A stretch of 64,000 nucleotides of DNA, taken from Cubamyces lactineus (lineage: Eukaryota; Basidiomycota; Agaricomycetes; Polyporales; Polyporaceae). Shown here piece after piece: positions 23,500-35,751 of this stretch. The first letter of the stretch is position 1, and every line of letters begins with the position of its first letter. Location of the stretch: assembly GCA_022376465.1 (NCBI GenBank), contig JACDTU010000010.1, positions 124,001 through 188,000 on the forward strand, read 5' to 3'. The translations under genes and the position numbers were made by a program. The notes under the pieces are model-generated. The model did no database searches. It had not been told where the DNA came from and was given only the letters and a program-made list of their open reading frames with translations.

Positions 23500-24406
23500 C
23501 TTGGCTTCGTTTCTCTATCCAATCGTTCGTGTGCGTGTCGTATGCGTGTCTCTGAATAACAGGTCGTGAAAGTGAAAATGCAAGAGAGAGAATGTGGTAG
23601 GTGTGCAAAGGAGGGAACGAAGGACGACCCGAGCGGACGAGCAAAGGCACGACCCCATACGAGCGGGAACACCTTCATAAGGCCCCGCGCGCGGATCCGC
23701 ATAACGCACCACCCCCTTACCCAAGCAAACGCACCTACCATAGCCGTGCACGGTCCGACGCACGCACGCCGCCTCGGTCACCCAACCGCACCCACTCGCC
23801 CACCCACGCAGACCCGGAGCGGGCGCGGCGACGGGCCCGGAGGCAAGTTCTCCAGCTACCCGCGGCCGCAAGCGGGATATCCGCGCTCGAGGGTCCCTGT
23901 GTCCCTGTATGCGCCGGCTGCCCAGCGCACGGGCAGAGACGCGGTGGCGGGGTGAGGGTGGGGGTGGGGGCATGTGTCCCGCCGGATATCGCGTCCGCAT
24001 ACTATATGCGGTGTATCCGCGCGTCTTGCGTACCCTGCCTAGGCGATCCCGCGAGAGGCGTATGACCGCATGTGGGCGTCGCGATCGGGCCTGGCCGGGG
24101 CCCCCGAGGTACGTAGTGCGTTGGAGGAAGGCAAAGCGGTGTCCTGGCGAGAGCGATCGATGTCGCGGAGGGGTGGGGGGTTAGAGAGTTGAGCCATATT
24201 GAGCCGGAAATGACCTGTGCTATGCTGAGGAATGGAAACACGGGAATAGAACGTTAGGGCTCAGGAGAACGGAGATGGGCACGCCTGTGATTAAGTCGTC
24301 GACAATATCATTTGAATCTAGACTGCTGCTCTTCAGCCAAACTGACACGCAAACACGAGGGACGGTCGAGGTCAAGGTCAAAACCAGCGCCCTCACTATG
24401 GCTCAC
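23500..24406. other. Intergenic region between orphan membrane gene and KTI12
   Basis: About 0.9 kb holding the promoter of the minus-strand membrane protein and the 3' end of KTI12. It is GC-rich near 23800-24000. Long open frames here are compositional and show no family signature. Confidence 0.4.
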
Positions 24407-25542
24407 TTATGGCTTGAGGTTCCCCTCGATGTACGCCGCAAACTTGTCCGCCACGCTCTGCTCGCTCCAGTCCACCGCGCCCTTCTCCGTCGTGCCGAGC
24501 GTGATCGCCTTCTTGTGTACGGTGACGAACTGGCGCTTGAGCCGCTGCAGCTCCGAGAGCGTCACGTTGCGCGGCGGGAGCTGCACCCGCGGCCGCAGCG
24601 TCGCGGACAGCGGGAGCGTCACGGGCCCGCCGAGCCCCCCGGACGCGGCCTGCTCGGCCATGATCGCGGCGACCATCGTTGTCGTCGTGTGCTCGAGCGT
24701 GCGGAGGGCGTCTGTAGGCGCTTTGGGGACCTGAACGGAGGGCAGGCCAGGATAGGATGAGTATGAGAGCGCGAGGGGATGCGAAGGCGTATGAATGGAG
24801 GACGTACCGCTTGGGTACCCGCGTTGGGAGGCTTGACGTTCCCTTCCGTTACCGCTTTCCAGATATCATCTATTGGCACGTCCTCGTCCGTCCACGCGAC
24901 CGTGAACAGTGGAGAGTCCCATCGCACCATCGACGAGGGTTCTTCATATCGCATCAAGAGATTGTCGAGGCTGCGCCTGGTCAGGTATATCGAAACAAAG
25001 CGATAGTTCATTACACTCACGTCGCTGGCTCATATGCATGGCCACCCTCTCGCGACGCATTCCACTCTTTGCATTGGTCTTGTGTGGCCGCCACGAAGAC
25101 CTACTTCGCTCCTCCTTGCTCCCATCTCGCTCTCGAATCCGATAACCAAAAGTACTCACTGTGCAAACTCGTAGCTTATGCTCCCTCGCGGCACAATACA
25201 TCTGATATCGAAACCCTTTGATATAGTTCAGCGAGTCCACTATGAGGATAGTGTCCTGGCCCATCTGCCGCTGCACCGCTGTAAACAGCGCAGCCCTGGC
25301 TGGTTTTTCTGCGCGTCCATCTGTACCTATCTTAGTCTCAAAGCAAGATATCATCGCAAAGGCATCTCACCATTGTAGACTGTCCGTGGGATGTTGAGGC
25401 TGTCGTCAGATACGACCACTACCTTCAATTTTGGCCCTTCAAATGTTGGATCTTGGATGCGAGCCTCTAAGTGTGCACGGAGCTGTTCAGCTCGACGTGT
25501 TTTGCCGGAACTAGGATAGCCAGTGATCGTAATGAAAGCCAT
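24407..25542 (-). CDS. KTI12: Kti12 P-loop protein, Elongator-associated
   Basis: Five exons (25542-25371, 25320-25160, 25100-25021, 24976-24808, 24730-24407) encode 301 residues, the usual Kti12 length. The protein starts MAFITITGYPSSGKTRRAEQ, with the P-loop GYPSSGKT. Family landmarks follow: ILIVDSLNYIKGFRYQ, VFVAATQDQCKEWN, and LMRYEEPSSMVRWDSPLF. The C-terminal domain ends KFAAYIEGNLKP. Kti12 is a PSTK-like ATPase that binds tRNA and Elongator and is required for wobble-uridine (mcm5/ncm5) modification. It diverges from the PSR-like gene at 26412 across about 870 bases. The start is at the ATG directly before the P-loop strand; an upstream in-frame extension is unlikely. Confidence 0.92.
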
Positions 25543-26411
25543 TCTAACTCTTACGCAGTATCCAGAAAGCCAAGGACGCAAATGCGAGCGCACAAGAGGA
25601 AGATGACGGGAGAAAGCAAGATGTATTGATGCTGTCTACTACGCTACTAGCCTGAACTCCTCTGACCAAGAAGGTCGTCATCGGAATAAAGGGGGTTTTC
25701 CAAAAATTGCTGAAGGCCGAAGCCAACAGACGTGTTCGGATGTGTAATTTGCAATCAGCAAAAGACTGTGCCTCGGTAAAGACCTCACTGGCGACAGTAC
25801 GTGCCCGAGCACAAGAATGGGGACCTTCGACGTTTGAGCGGTGGTTATATAGCAGAGGGCGACGCGCGCACGGACCACGGCTCTGGCTAAGCGAGCTCGC
25901 GGGTAGGCACAACACGCGCGAGGAGAGAGCAACCCACGCACAAAACGTGCACTGCAGACGAGCCGATTGGGCCTGTGAGCTCATAGGATGGCTGGCCGTA
26001 GCGAGAGCGGTCGATTCTCCGAGCGAAGGTGCAGAAGATGAACGGAGCGTTGCAGTCGCGGGTCCGCACTCACGGCTTGGACACCGGCGGTCATCTGGTG
26101 TCTGCTATTCCCTGAGATTCCGGACTTTGGAAGTGTCATTTCCGCGTTGGCGAGTTCGCCATGGCGTGTGTTGCGCATGTTACACAGCACTGAGGGCCGG
26201 GGGACGATCTATTGGGCAAGCCACAAGCAGGTCAAAGTCCGAGAGTTGCAGCTGCCGAGAGTATTGAATAGACGCTCATGTGATGAGCGCCTAGCGCATT
26301 AGACGCTAGGAGAGAGGATGTGAGCCAAGAGGGCCAAAGCCAGAAAGTGTCCTCCTCCTCCTCACGCTCCCCTCCTCGCCCTCCCGCCGCGCCCCCCGAG
26401 CTGCAGAGGCC
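25543..26411. promoter_or_regulatory. Bidirectional promoter region KTI12 / PSR-like phosphatase 1
   Basis: About 870 bases between divergent start codons with no supportable gene. A CT-rich tract ending near 26400 precedes the plus-strand gene, as in many basidiomycete promoters. No clear TATA box on either side. Confidence 0.4.
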
Positions 26412-28485
26412 ATGGTCAATACCGCCTCCTCGCGCTCTCTTTCCAGTGGCCAGGTATGTCTCTCTTCTAGTTCCTCCCCACAGATCTGCAGCCCGAATCA
26501 AGCCACTCACGACGATCTTTCATTCCATGTCTTCCCCTCAAGGCGTCAGAAGCTCAACGGGGCTCAGATCCCGACACAACCGACATCCACCTGCACGGTC
26601 GGGACACCCAAGCGGATATCTCGCTATCTTCTTCATCTACCTCCTCCGTCGAGGCCCTTGTCGCCGATTCCAACGCCGCGTCTTCCGCCGGCCCTTCGTC
26701 CGCACCCACGCATCTTCAACCTGCCGAATCTATCCCTCCTGCGGCGGACGCTCACTCCCTCACGTCCGACTCGCACAGTACCGGGCAGGACCCGCCCTCC
26801 ACCCACCACACCCAGTCCGATCATACCACCGCTGCGGACACCCTCCCAACCATGTCTGGTACTGCGATCTCCATCGCATCTCCCCCGGAGAAGCCCCCCG
26901 CGCAGAGCTCGTCAACGCTCGACGAGAAGGAGAAGGGCAAAGACGTATGTGCCACTACTATCGCTGCTCCCGTGGGGAAGCGGCGGCGAGATGGGCAGTC
27001 GGTTTCTGAAGGTGTCTTGACATCCTCGAGCCTGACGGAGCTTCCCTCGTTACCAGAGGATTCCAAGGCGCCATCAAAGCGCGCGAAGCGGTCTTTCCTC
27101 TCGCGCTTCACGCGCATCTGCAAATCGTGCATACACACGCGCGACTCGCACCCTATCGACCTCGACGAGGGCGTTTCCCAAGTCATCGATTCAGAGAAAC
27201 AGACGCTGAAGGATGCTGAGATGGCGCAGCATGGCACGCGAGAGTCGTCCACCGCGACCACAGGTATAGCCCTCGTACCGTATTGTGCCCCTCTTCGGCT
27301 CACCACGAACTCAATGGCAGCAGCAGCAACAACAACAACGGGACCGCCTCCCCTCCAAGCCCTCACCATCCCTACACACACGATGCCAGACACGGAGGTT
27401 ATCGTTCCCCCGACACCGACAAAGCAGCTGCTGCCGCTATCGGAAACAGACGGGCTGACGTCGGGCGCGGTGCAGCCGCCCGGTTCGACAGGTGAGAACC
27501 TCTCTCATTCCTTCCTGCACCAGCAACGGGCGCACGCGCGCGAGTCCGGCGACGACTCGGACAGCAGCTCGTTCACGGACGAAGGACATGCCCACGAGCT
27601 CATCACAGTGGACGAAGTCGAAGACGAGGAGCAGCGGCTGATCCGAATGGGAGGCACGGGGATTCCCACCGGACCTGTGAGTGCCCTTCGCAGGTTCTTG
27701 TCCGCTCAATCTCCCTAATTTGGAGGTGCCTTCTGCTAGGACGGCCAGCCGAAGCCTCTATTACCGCCGATCGCTCCAGAACATGCGGGGCGGAAATGTT
27801 TGGTGCTTGATCTAGACGAGACCCTGGTCCATAGTAGCCTGAGGGTACGTGCGGAGCTCACACGGTTCGTGAAGCTCATGCTCAGGATTCGTGCTCGTTT
27901 TAGCCCGTCAACTCGCCTGATTATATCGTACCGGTCGAAATTGAGTCCTATTGGCACAATTTCTACGTGCTGAAACGGCCCGGCGTCGACGAGTTCCTCA
28001 AACGCATGGGTGAAATCTACGAGGTTGTAGTATTTACCGCCAGCTTGGCTAAGGTACGTAAGGCCGTTGCTTCCTCACATCCCAAGAGACCGAACCTCCA
28101 ACGCCTCGGCGCCCTTTTCCTGTACAGTATGCCGACCCGGTACTCGACAGACTTGACCCAACCAAGTCCGTAGCTCACCGGTTATTCCGCGAGAGCTGCT
28201 TTAATCACAAGGGTAACTACGTGAAGGTAATAAGCTCAATCCCACGTCCTTGCCACGCACCTGCTGACGTCGCTGCAGGACTTGTCACAACTGGGGAGAC
28301 CAGTGAAGGACACTATCATTCTAGATAACTCCCCAGCTTCATACATCTTCCACCCCCACAATGCCGTCCCCGTCTCGTCGTGGTTCAACGACCCGCACGA
28401 CACGGAGCTGACGGACCTCTGCCCGTTCCTGAGCGACCTCATCCACGTCGATGACGTACGCGGGATACTCAATCCTGCAGTATAG
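26412..28485 (+). CDS. PSR-like CTD-type (HAD) phosphatase, copy 1
   Basis: Six exons (26412-26453, 26543-27676, 27740-27844, 27904-28053, 28128-28226, 28279-28485) encode 578 residues. Residues 27266-27322 of the window could be an extra in-frame 57-nt intron, giving 559. The N-terminal 390 residues are low-complexity Ser/Thr/Pro. They contain a basic, Cys-bearing motif ([13 protein letters not shown] ... HPIDLDE) and a [10 protein letters not shown] segment. The C-terminal 190 residues are an FCP1-homology HAD phosphatase: [11 protein letters not shown] supplies the catalytic DxDxT, followed by [23 protein letters not shown] and ILDNSPASY. Yeast Psr1/Psr2 are plasma-membrane phosphatases of this family acting in sodium stress with Whi2. 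Here the Cys motif may serve as a lipidated anchor, which is inference. A paralog lies at 47884. Confidence 0.85.
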
Positions 28486-30602
28486 CCCTGGATACCTCTC
28501 CCATGATACCTTCTGCCCGACATATCCCTTGGATACACCGCCACAGGTGCCGAGAAACAGCCTCGCACACTCCGTGGCCTGCCCGCCCATGCGCGCGGGT
28601 GCCACCCGCACGCTCCCATGCCCTGTCGCAGCAGTGCGACTGCGCGAGCGTGCACGCGCCCCTCCGGTTTCCCCCCTCCACCCACCTCACCCACTGCGAA
28701 GACTGCGCGTCTTCCCGTTACACTCCTTGCCCCGTCCATCAGCCCGTCCCGTCTTCCTCTTTCCGCCTCTCGCTGTCCGCGCAAGGCCGCCTCTTATACC
28801 CCGCATCGACGCCGGCCTCCTCTCAGCCGCTTCGGCAACGCTTTCCTCCTCTGTCTCCGCCTCCGCGCATCCCCGGCCACGCCGCCGGCGCACCCACACT
28901 CTCGTTATTGCGTTATTGCTTCAGTGTTCGCTCCTCCACGCATAGGTCGCTTTCCCGCCACTGTACCGTGTATCCCTACTGTCGCCAGCTGGACCGGACG
29001 GATTACCATTCCACCCGCGCCCGGGCCGCGTTCTCTTACTCTCACTCTGTTTCCACTATCACTGGGGTGCTGCTGCCGCCGCCGCCGCTGCACACATTCA
29101 CATTCACATTCCCTTCTCCCGCTGTCCAAGCACGCGCACGCGCACGCACTGTCGTCTCTTCCGGTGAACTTTGTCGCACGCGTACGTCACGTCCCTTCGC
29201 CACCTCGTCCACCGTGCCTCTTCACATGAGCTTGGCTGACTGACACCCCGGTCTGTCCGCAGTCGCTCACAAAACCTGCTTACCTCGCAATTATTTATTC
29301 TATACCCTTCCCTCTCCTCTGTCCTTTTCTCTCTCCATCTCTCCATCTCTCTTTCCCTCGTTCATTTCCTCCCTTTCCTTGTCATTTCTCTCACCTCTGG
29401 TCCACATCGGTGTTGTCTCTCCTCTCTCTCTGGTCTACACGATGTCCCGCAACGCAACGAATATAGCCATGAACCCCCAACGTCCTCTGCCTGCTTGCTG
29501 CTAACTCCTGAGCGCCCGGCTCCCGGACTAGGCTCCTCTCATGCTCATGCACTTGTTCTCTCATACTCTCATGCCCGCAGTGCTAGTGTTGCGCAGGACC
29601 CCATTGGCTCGTCCATCCCGGACGTGGCGTCCTGGGAACGACGTCCGTGAGTATAAAGCTTCTTACGGCAGTGCTCGAGATACAGCGTCGCAGATGCCAC
29701 CCCATTCCCGGGCGAACGGAGCTGATATGGGTACCGTATGTGCAGCAGGCTGAGCAAGCCGAGACCCGGTCCCCTTGGGGAATATTAATGGGTTCGCTCT
29801 GGGGGCATTGCCGTGACCGCGGTCCGCCAGTTGGACGAGCTTCTGTGCGCGCTGTCCCCGCAGCTTCGCGCAAACTTCGCAGTCACAGGCGTGCCGTGGG
29901 CCGTCGCAGACGTGCTCTCGATACGGTGCGTGCCTGAACATATGGTGCGCTGCGGGGGGTTACAGCGGGGGAGGATCCCGGATGCCCTCCGTCGACTCGT
30001 CAGCTCGTCAGGTGTGCGCGCGAGAAGGGGTGGAAAGCCTAAACGCACGGGATCCCAGGCCTCTCTCGGGCTTCTCCCCAGATCTGGGGGCCCCGAGAAT
30101 AAGTACGAGAATGCGAGGGCTGCGCGCACCTGCCCTGTCCTGCCCCTGCCACGAGCGGGTGCCCCGGCGAAGTCAGAACATACGCTCCCGCCCCGGGTGA
30201 CGGTTTGCATAAGCACCTAAGGCTCATCATACGTGCATGCGCACATGCACATAGATCTACGGACACGGACATGGTTCGGCGGCGAGATATTCTTGTCATT
30301 TGGAATCGTTACGGCGCATTAATACTTATTCACAAGAGGCGACCGCCCTCGTCCCCTCCCTCTCCAGATCCTTCTCCTGCTTGCTCTCTTCTTGCCCCTC
30401 CTGCTCTCTTCGTTCCGCCTCTTCCCTCTACCACCCGGCCCACTGTAGCCATACCTCACCTATCCGTCTCCCTCCTCGCACGCCGCCCGACGCCACCCCG
30501 CGGTCGCCTCGTCTTGAGCAATTCTACATACATAGATAGTCTGGATTCGCCGAAAGCACCACACAGCGCCCCTCGGGGCCGCAGGAACGGGAGCGCCACC
30601 GG
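28486..30602. other. Long gap between convergent genes
   Basis: About 2.1 kb between the ends of two convergent genes. The plus strand is strongly pyrimidine-rich from 28550 to 29450 and again at 30340-30480. No protein with family signature, tRNA or repeat array was seen. Long open frames are Ser/Pro/Arg products of this composition. Confidence 0.45.
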
Positions 30603-33600
30603 CTAGTGGCCCTCCCCCGCGCCCGTTTCTTTCGTCTCTTCATCCTCCCACGGACTGAACTTGGGCTTCCGCACGCGCGGCAGGGACTGCAGCCACGAGA
30701 GCCCAGGCGGGAGCAGCGTGCGCCCTCCGCCGAGGCCGATCGCGCCGCCGTCCTTGCTCATCCCCGCGCTGAGCCCCATTCCGCTGCCGACGGCGACCCC
30801 CAGTCCGAGGTTCGCGTTGATGCCGACGGGGGCGAGCCCTGCGGCAGACGCGTGAGTGTGCGACGGGGACGACGGCTTGCTCAGGCTTGGGATCGAGGAG
30901 ACCTCGCTCAGCGTCGGGAGGCGCTCAAGGCTCGTGTTCGTCGATCCGCCGAGCGCACGCTGGAGTGCTTCGCGCTCCTCGCGGGAGGGTGCGAACGCGC
31001 GGGTGAACATGGACGAGAAGACAGCGTCCGAGTCGGCGCCGTGGTGTGCGAGCGAGGGTGGGATGCTGAGCGACGAGCTAGTCGAGAGGCTGCTTGAGTG
31101 CGACGAGAGGGACGGGAGGCTGCTGCTCGTGTAAGGTCCGCCGTTCGCCGTCGTCGTGAGGCTGTCGTACGGCAAGGCTTGCAAGTGGCCGTTGGTGCTC
31201 TGGCTGCCGCCGAAGAGCGAGGTCGAAGGCTTCTTGGTGAGTGAGAACGCCTTCGCCTCTGGGTTAAGACCCCTGCGCTCCTTCGCGGCATCCTGCTGAG
31301 AGAACCACCGTCTATGCGAGCCCGACTTGTCTTGCGTCTCGTGTTCCTGCTGCCCAGCGTTCATGAGACCAATGGGCGGGAGGGGTGGGTCCGAGATCGT
31401 GCGCGTAGGCGGGAGCACGGCGCGCTGGAGATCCATGGGTTCAGCAGTAATACGACGACGCATCGGCGGCGGGCGGACCTCGAACGGGTCCTCCTTGTCC
31501 ACACCGTCGAACGAGGGGCACGTCAGCGACAGCGGCGAGGTCGTGTACATGCCTCTACCGGCGTTCGGGCTCTCGACAGGGGGCGGTGGTGGGAATCGCG
31601 CGTTCTTGCGCCAGTCGCGGTCCAACACGGTATCCTCGTCAGACTGGAACGAGCGCGAGAGGCCGAGGCTGTCGACACTCCCCGCGCCATCGAGCGAGTT
31701 GATAAGACTCGTGGGGATGAGCGACGAGCTCGTGGGCGAGATGCTGGTCGTGGCGTTCGGATCAGTCGCAGGCGTGGGGACATCGGATTCAGCGACGTCG
31801 TCGGTATCACTGAACGGCGAGAAGCGAGTTGACGTGGTGCGATTGGAGAGAGCACTGGGGATGTCACCGTTGAAGAGCGGGTATCCGTGAGGGCGAACCA
31901 AGACTTGGCCATTGGGGTCGGGCTCCGGCAGGACTCGCTGAGCAGGCTCACGCATATTCGAGATACCAGTAAGGGACAGACGAGCGGGACGCGGGGAGAT
32001 AGAGGGCTCGCGATGTTCGCTGTTGCCGGATCCTGAGGATGAAGTAGACCCTTTGCTCCGGGGCGGCTGTATAGGTTGCGGGAAGCCTTCCTGACGTTCA
32101 GCATGGTCGGAAGTATGGTGAGTGAGCGACTCGTGAGTAAGTGTTTGACCCTGGACAGGATAGGAGCCGGCAGAAGACCACGACGGGATGGAAATGTCCT
32201 CCTCGTTGACGGCAGGAACGACGTGCAACGGGTAGAACGAACGGTCCTGCTTCTTAATTTCTGCTTGCTCCTTCGCCTTCCGAAGTCGCTCCTCTTCCTG
32301 AGCGATGCGCTCCTCCAGCTCCTTTGCACGCGAGTTGAGCGCCGCGACGACGTCTTCTGCAACCTTTATCTCCTTCCGCTTCCGCTCAAGCTCTTCTTGC
32401 GTCTCCTTCTCCTTTATGTCCCCTTCCTCCTTGCATCGCACGATCTCTTCCTCATCTGCCTGCATGCGCGACCGCAACGCGCCAATCTCTTCGCCCAACT
32501 TCTCGATGCGCGCCGCGGCGCTATCCCGTGCGCTCTGGGCCACACGCAAACGCTTCTCCGCCTCGCGCTTGCTACTCTCCGCGTTGCGCTTAGAGTCCTC
32601 CAGCGCCTTCGTGCGGGTCTTCAACTCGGCACGCGCTGTGTCCTCTTCGCGCTTGCGCCTGCGCTGCTCTTCGAGCTCGCTCTGGATGCTTGTATGGGAC
32701 TTCTCGGCGCTGGATCGGAAGTCATCAAGCTGACTACGCAGTTCCTTGACTGCCGCTTGGGACTGCGAGATCTGACGCAACACCTCCGCGATCACGGGAG
32801 ACGAATCAAAAAGCGATGTTGACGAGGGCGAGTACGACAGCATCGTAGGCGCAGGTGGCCGGATGGATTCGGGCGTGGACGCTACCGATGCCTGTGCAGG
32901 AGACGACGCATGACGCTTGAGTTGTGTGGCGTTACCTTTGGGAGGGGCAGCGTTGGTACTGCGAGGTGCATGCAGAGGAAGAGAAGCCGACTTCGGTAGA
33001 GGAGGAGGAGTAGTGCTACGAGGAGCTGCGGTCGTGGACCGAGTTGTGCATCGCTCGGTGCCTCGTAATTTACCTGAAGCATCGGATGGCAGACGCGATG
33101 GCGTAGGGAACGGCAGACCTAGCACGAAGAATCGTCTCGAGACCAGAAGAAAAGTGGCATAATGACTCACCATCATATCCCTCGAGAATGTCCAAGGCCT
33201 TTACGTCCAATATACCAGATCCACCCCTCTCAGCATCCTTGGGCGTAGCAAGCATATCGTGCCACCAGCCTTGAATAATACCTCCTTTCCACCAGCGTCC
33301 GAAAGCGCCGATGAACCATGCATCTGAGACAGAGGAAACGAGGTTCTCGGATGTGATCGCGTGGCCATGGCCGCGAGCATGTGGGCGGCCCGTAGGATAG
33401 ACTGCGGCTATCGTTAGGATGCCAAAGGAGTAAAAGACATGCTTCGGAGTGCGAAGAGAGACCGAAGCACGGCTAACGAAATGGAAGGGCGACGTGGGGT
33501 CGAAGTTGCTTCCTGATTTCCGGGTGCTTGGTTGGGTTCTGCGGGAAAGAGTGAAGTGTACACCAGAGTCGTCGGAAGCAGCATCGTCGTCTTGTCCTCC

Positions 33601-34209
33601 GTCGTCGAGTCGGCTGAGATGTTGCTTGAACGACTGCTCGGTGAGATAGGTTCGAAAGGAGGTCTCGGATGGATTTGTGAGATACGCTGATCGTGCGGTG
33701 TATGCGGAGGCGAAAGACCGTAAACGCGTTGATACATGCCAATAGTGCGGCATGGAGGGTGTATGAGGGTTACGTTTACATGATAAGAAGGGGGCACGCG
33801 AGAGGAGGCATGAATGGCACGTACCCAAGACCAAGACGATAATAACAAAAACCACTGCGAAGAAAACCGACCTTAAATCGACTTGAGAGATGACATGGCG
33901 TAGTGAAAGCGAAGGGTGGCCAGACAGGAGAATGGCCCCCAGACCGCCCAGAGCCATGATGGGGATGAGGAGGAGAGGATGAGCCCCCTCAGGGCTGGAC
34001 GACGGCCTAGTGGCGGTGCGGCGTTGCGTCGGAGGCGAGGGGAGATTCGAATGTTTGTTGGTCACTGTTGCGAGGGGACGACGAAAGCGTGTCCCCGAGA
34101 AGAAAGCGGAGGATGATGTTGTACAAGATGGTGGAGGATGGACAAGAGCAAAACGGCGTCCGAGGCGACGCGGACGAAGACGACCAAGAGCAGAAAATGC
34201 GCTCGACAT
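30603..34209 (-). CDS. Membrane plus coiled-coil Ser-rich protein, unnamed family
   Basis: Exons at 34209-33171 and 33118-30603, giving 1184 residues. An in-frame intron at 33824-33687 is likely (good GTACGTG donor, Cys-rich filler), which would give 1138; a further 48-nt in-frame intron near 33074 is possible. The N-terminus is basic, with two hydrophobic segments (LLLIPIMALGGLGAILLSG and VFFAVVFVIIVLVLG). A domain with LTNPSETSFRTYLTEQSF and AFGRWWKGGIIQGWWHDM follows. Next is a long coiled coil of about 170 residues rich in Glu/Lys/Arg, then 500 residues of Ser/Pro/Thr-rich disordered sequence ending KFSPWEDEETKE. I do not recognise the family; the tryptophan-rich block looks conserved. 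A membrane-tethered scaffold is a guess. Confidence 0.6.
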
Positions 34210-34298
34210 CCTCTGCCCAAATCGGCCACACCGGGCGTCTAACCCGCTGATCAGATGACTTCGGCGACCTCCTCCGTCCTTCCGGCTTTTCCCTCCGC

Positions 34299-35259
34299 TC
34301 AGTCTTCTGCAGATTGCTTTCCCGCCGTCTCAGCCAGTCTGCCCATACTCAACTCCCGCTCATCCCATCCAAAAAATGCCACAATCACCTCGGACGAGCC
34401 CATCGGCGCGATGAATGCCATATGCATCGCATCATCTGTCCTCGGAAACAGGTTTGCCTTGTATGTAATGTTCCACCGGTCAATTGAGATATCCTGCACG
34501 CGTCCATCGCACTACGCCAGCCACGATGCAACTTCCATCTTCTCTTGCCCGACCAGCTGAGAATGCATCTGCGCCCCCCGCGTTCATCTGCACAGCTTCG
34601 CGACACCATCGCTGTCCCCGTGCTCAGATAGACTGTGAGCATACCTTTCGTGGTCTCCACCTCCACCCGCACTAACCCATTCAGACCGTTATCGAGGCAG
34701 ACAGAATACGCCAAAGGAACGTTCTGCTGCTCATCTGCCATCATCTCATGGTGCTCGACTGCCTGCAACGCCGGAGATCTGCGTCTTCTCGCCGGATAAT
34801 CGGTCCTGTGAGTTGTGAGATGCTCAGATACGCATAGCTGCGTGCATGATGCCATCGTGTCTATACGATGGCACGATGCCACACTTGCACACTGCCTCGG
34901 CCTACTCATGGTTAAATGCTGTATCATGAAGTTGACATCTCGTGTCGAATATATCTCCTCAACAGCCCACGCTCTCTCGATGACGAGACATGGATATGAT
35001 ATGCCGGTAGCACTAGGCGATCTCCAGCTTTTTCGTCTCGATCGCCACCCTGGGGTAATATCGCTTGAGATCGATCGTCCACTTGCCTGCGGCACAACGC
35101 ACTCATGAGCTCGCTTCTAGAGAATGCGCACACGCAACGGGGAGCCCGCGAGTCTGATGACGCACTCATCAGAAGGTGCGTGTGTAGCCGACGCTGTATT
35201 GCAAGGAGTCCGATTATCCATCCGGATGCCTGTATACGTAGTTGGATGCCTCGAGGCAT
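34299..35259 (-). CDS. Irregular gene of unknown family, possibly decaying
   Basis: Coding-like blocks lie in order on the minus strand, but a full model could not be closed. Block 1 starts at ATG 35259 and, across two GT-AG introns, reads SDECVIRLAGSPLR then KWTIDLKRYYPRVAIETKKL. Block 2 reads RAWAVEEIYSTRDVNFMI. Block 3 reads NVPLAYSVCLDNGLNGLVRV. The last block reads DISIDRWNITYKANLFPR and AFFGWDERELSMGRL to the stop at 34301-34299. Joining blocks 1 and 2 needs a GC donor, and the joins around 34560-34650 give conflicting phases. Either the introns are unusual or the gene has been disrupted. It ends only about 90 bases before the start of the 34209 gene. No family recognised. Confidence 0.35.
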
Positions 35260-35751
35260 TGAGGGGAGTCGCTTGGCATATCCACAATTGTTATGCTCAC
35301 CGTCCTTGCGACTTGCACACCCTGTCCACATGTATGGTAGGTCTTGCACAATAGAACAAACACGTCGCTGCTTGATGCGGCTCTACGTTGGAAATGGGAT
35401 GCACAATCCCTGTACCTGGCATCTCAATTTACGCCGTTCACCTCTTCAGAAGAAATCTAAGCCACCAGACGTTACCTGCCGTCTGCTCACTGTGTCATCA
35501 GCTCATCCTGTCCTAACTTGCACGACCTGACTTGCTGAGCTGGGGCAAATCGTACGTAAATCGCCACGATCGTCGTAAAGAGCTCTGCATTACTCGTGAG
35601 TGAGGGTGAACGGGGGGTAATGCTAATAGTGTGCGGATTGTACAGTGCATTAGTTCTATGATATCAGCAAGGTATGTACCGGAACGCGGGCGCAATGATT
35701 GGGGGTGGACGTGGACCATCGGACAGCAACAGCAGGAGTGGTGATGCGACG
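35260..35751. other. Intergenic region
   Basis: About 490 bases between the irregular gene and the 3' end of PAM16. No exon or RNA gene was recognised. Confidence 0.4.

Noticed and set aside
23566..24184. Long plus-strand frames upstream of the orphan membrane gene.
   Set aside because: GC-rich compositional frames full of Arg/Pro/Thr, overlapping in several frames; no recognisable protein.
27482..27534. Possible short intron (GTGAGAACC donor) in the first PSR-like gene.
   Set aside because: It would be about 32 nt and break the frame; the second copy is continuous at this place.
26412..28485. FCP1 (Pol II CTD phosphatase) as the identity of the PSR-like genes.
   Set aside because: The catalytic domain is at the C-terminus with no BRCT domain after it, which fits the PSR/SCP type.
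28503..29243. Long open frames of Ser/Pro/Arg in the gap after the first PSR-like gene.
   Set aside because: Both plus frames and the opposite strand are open at once because of the CT-rich composition; no start context, splice sites or family motif.
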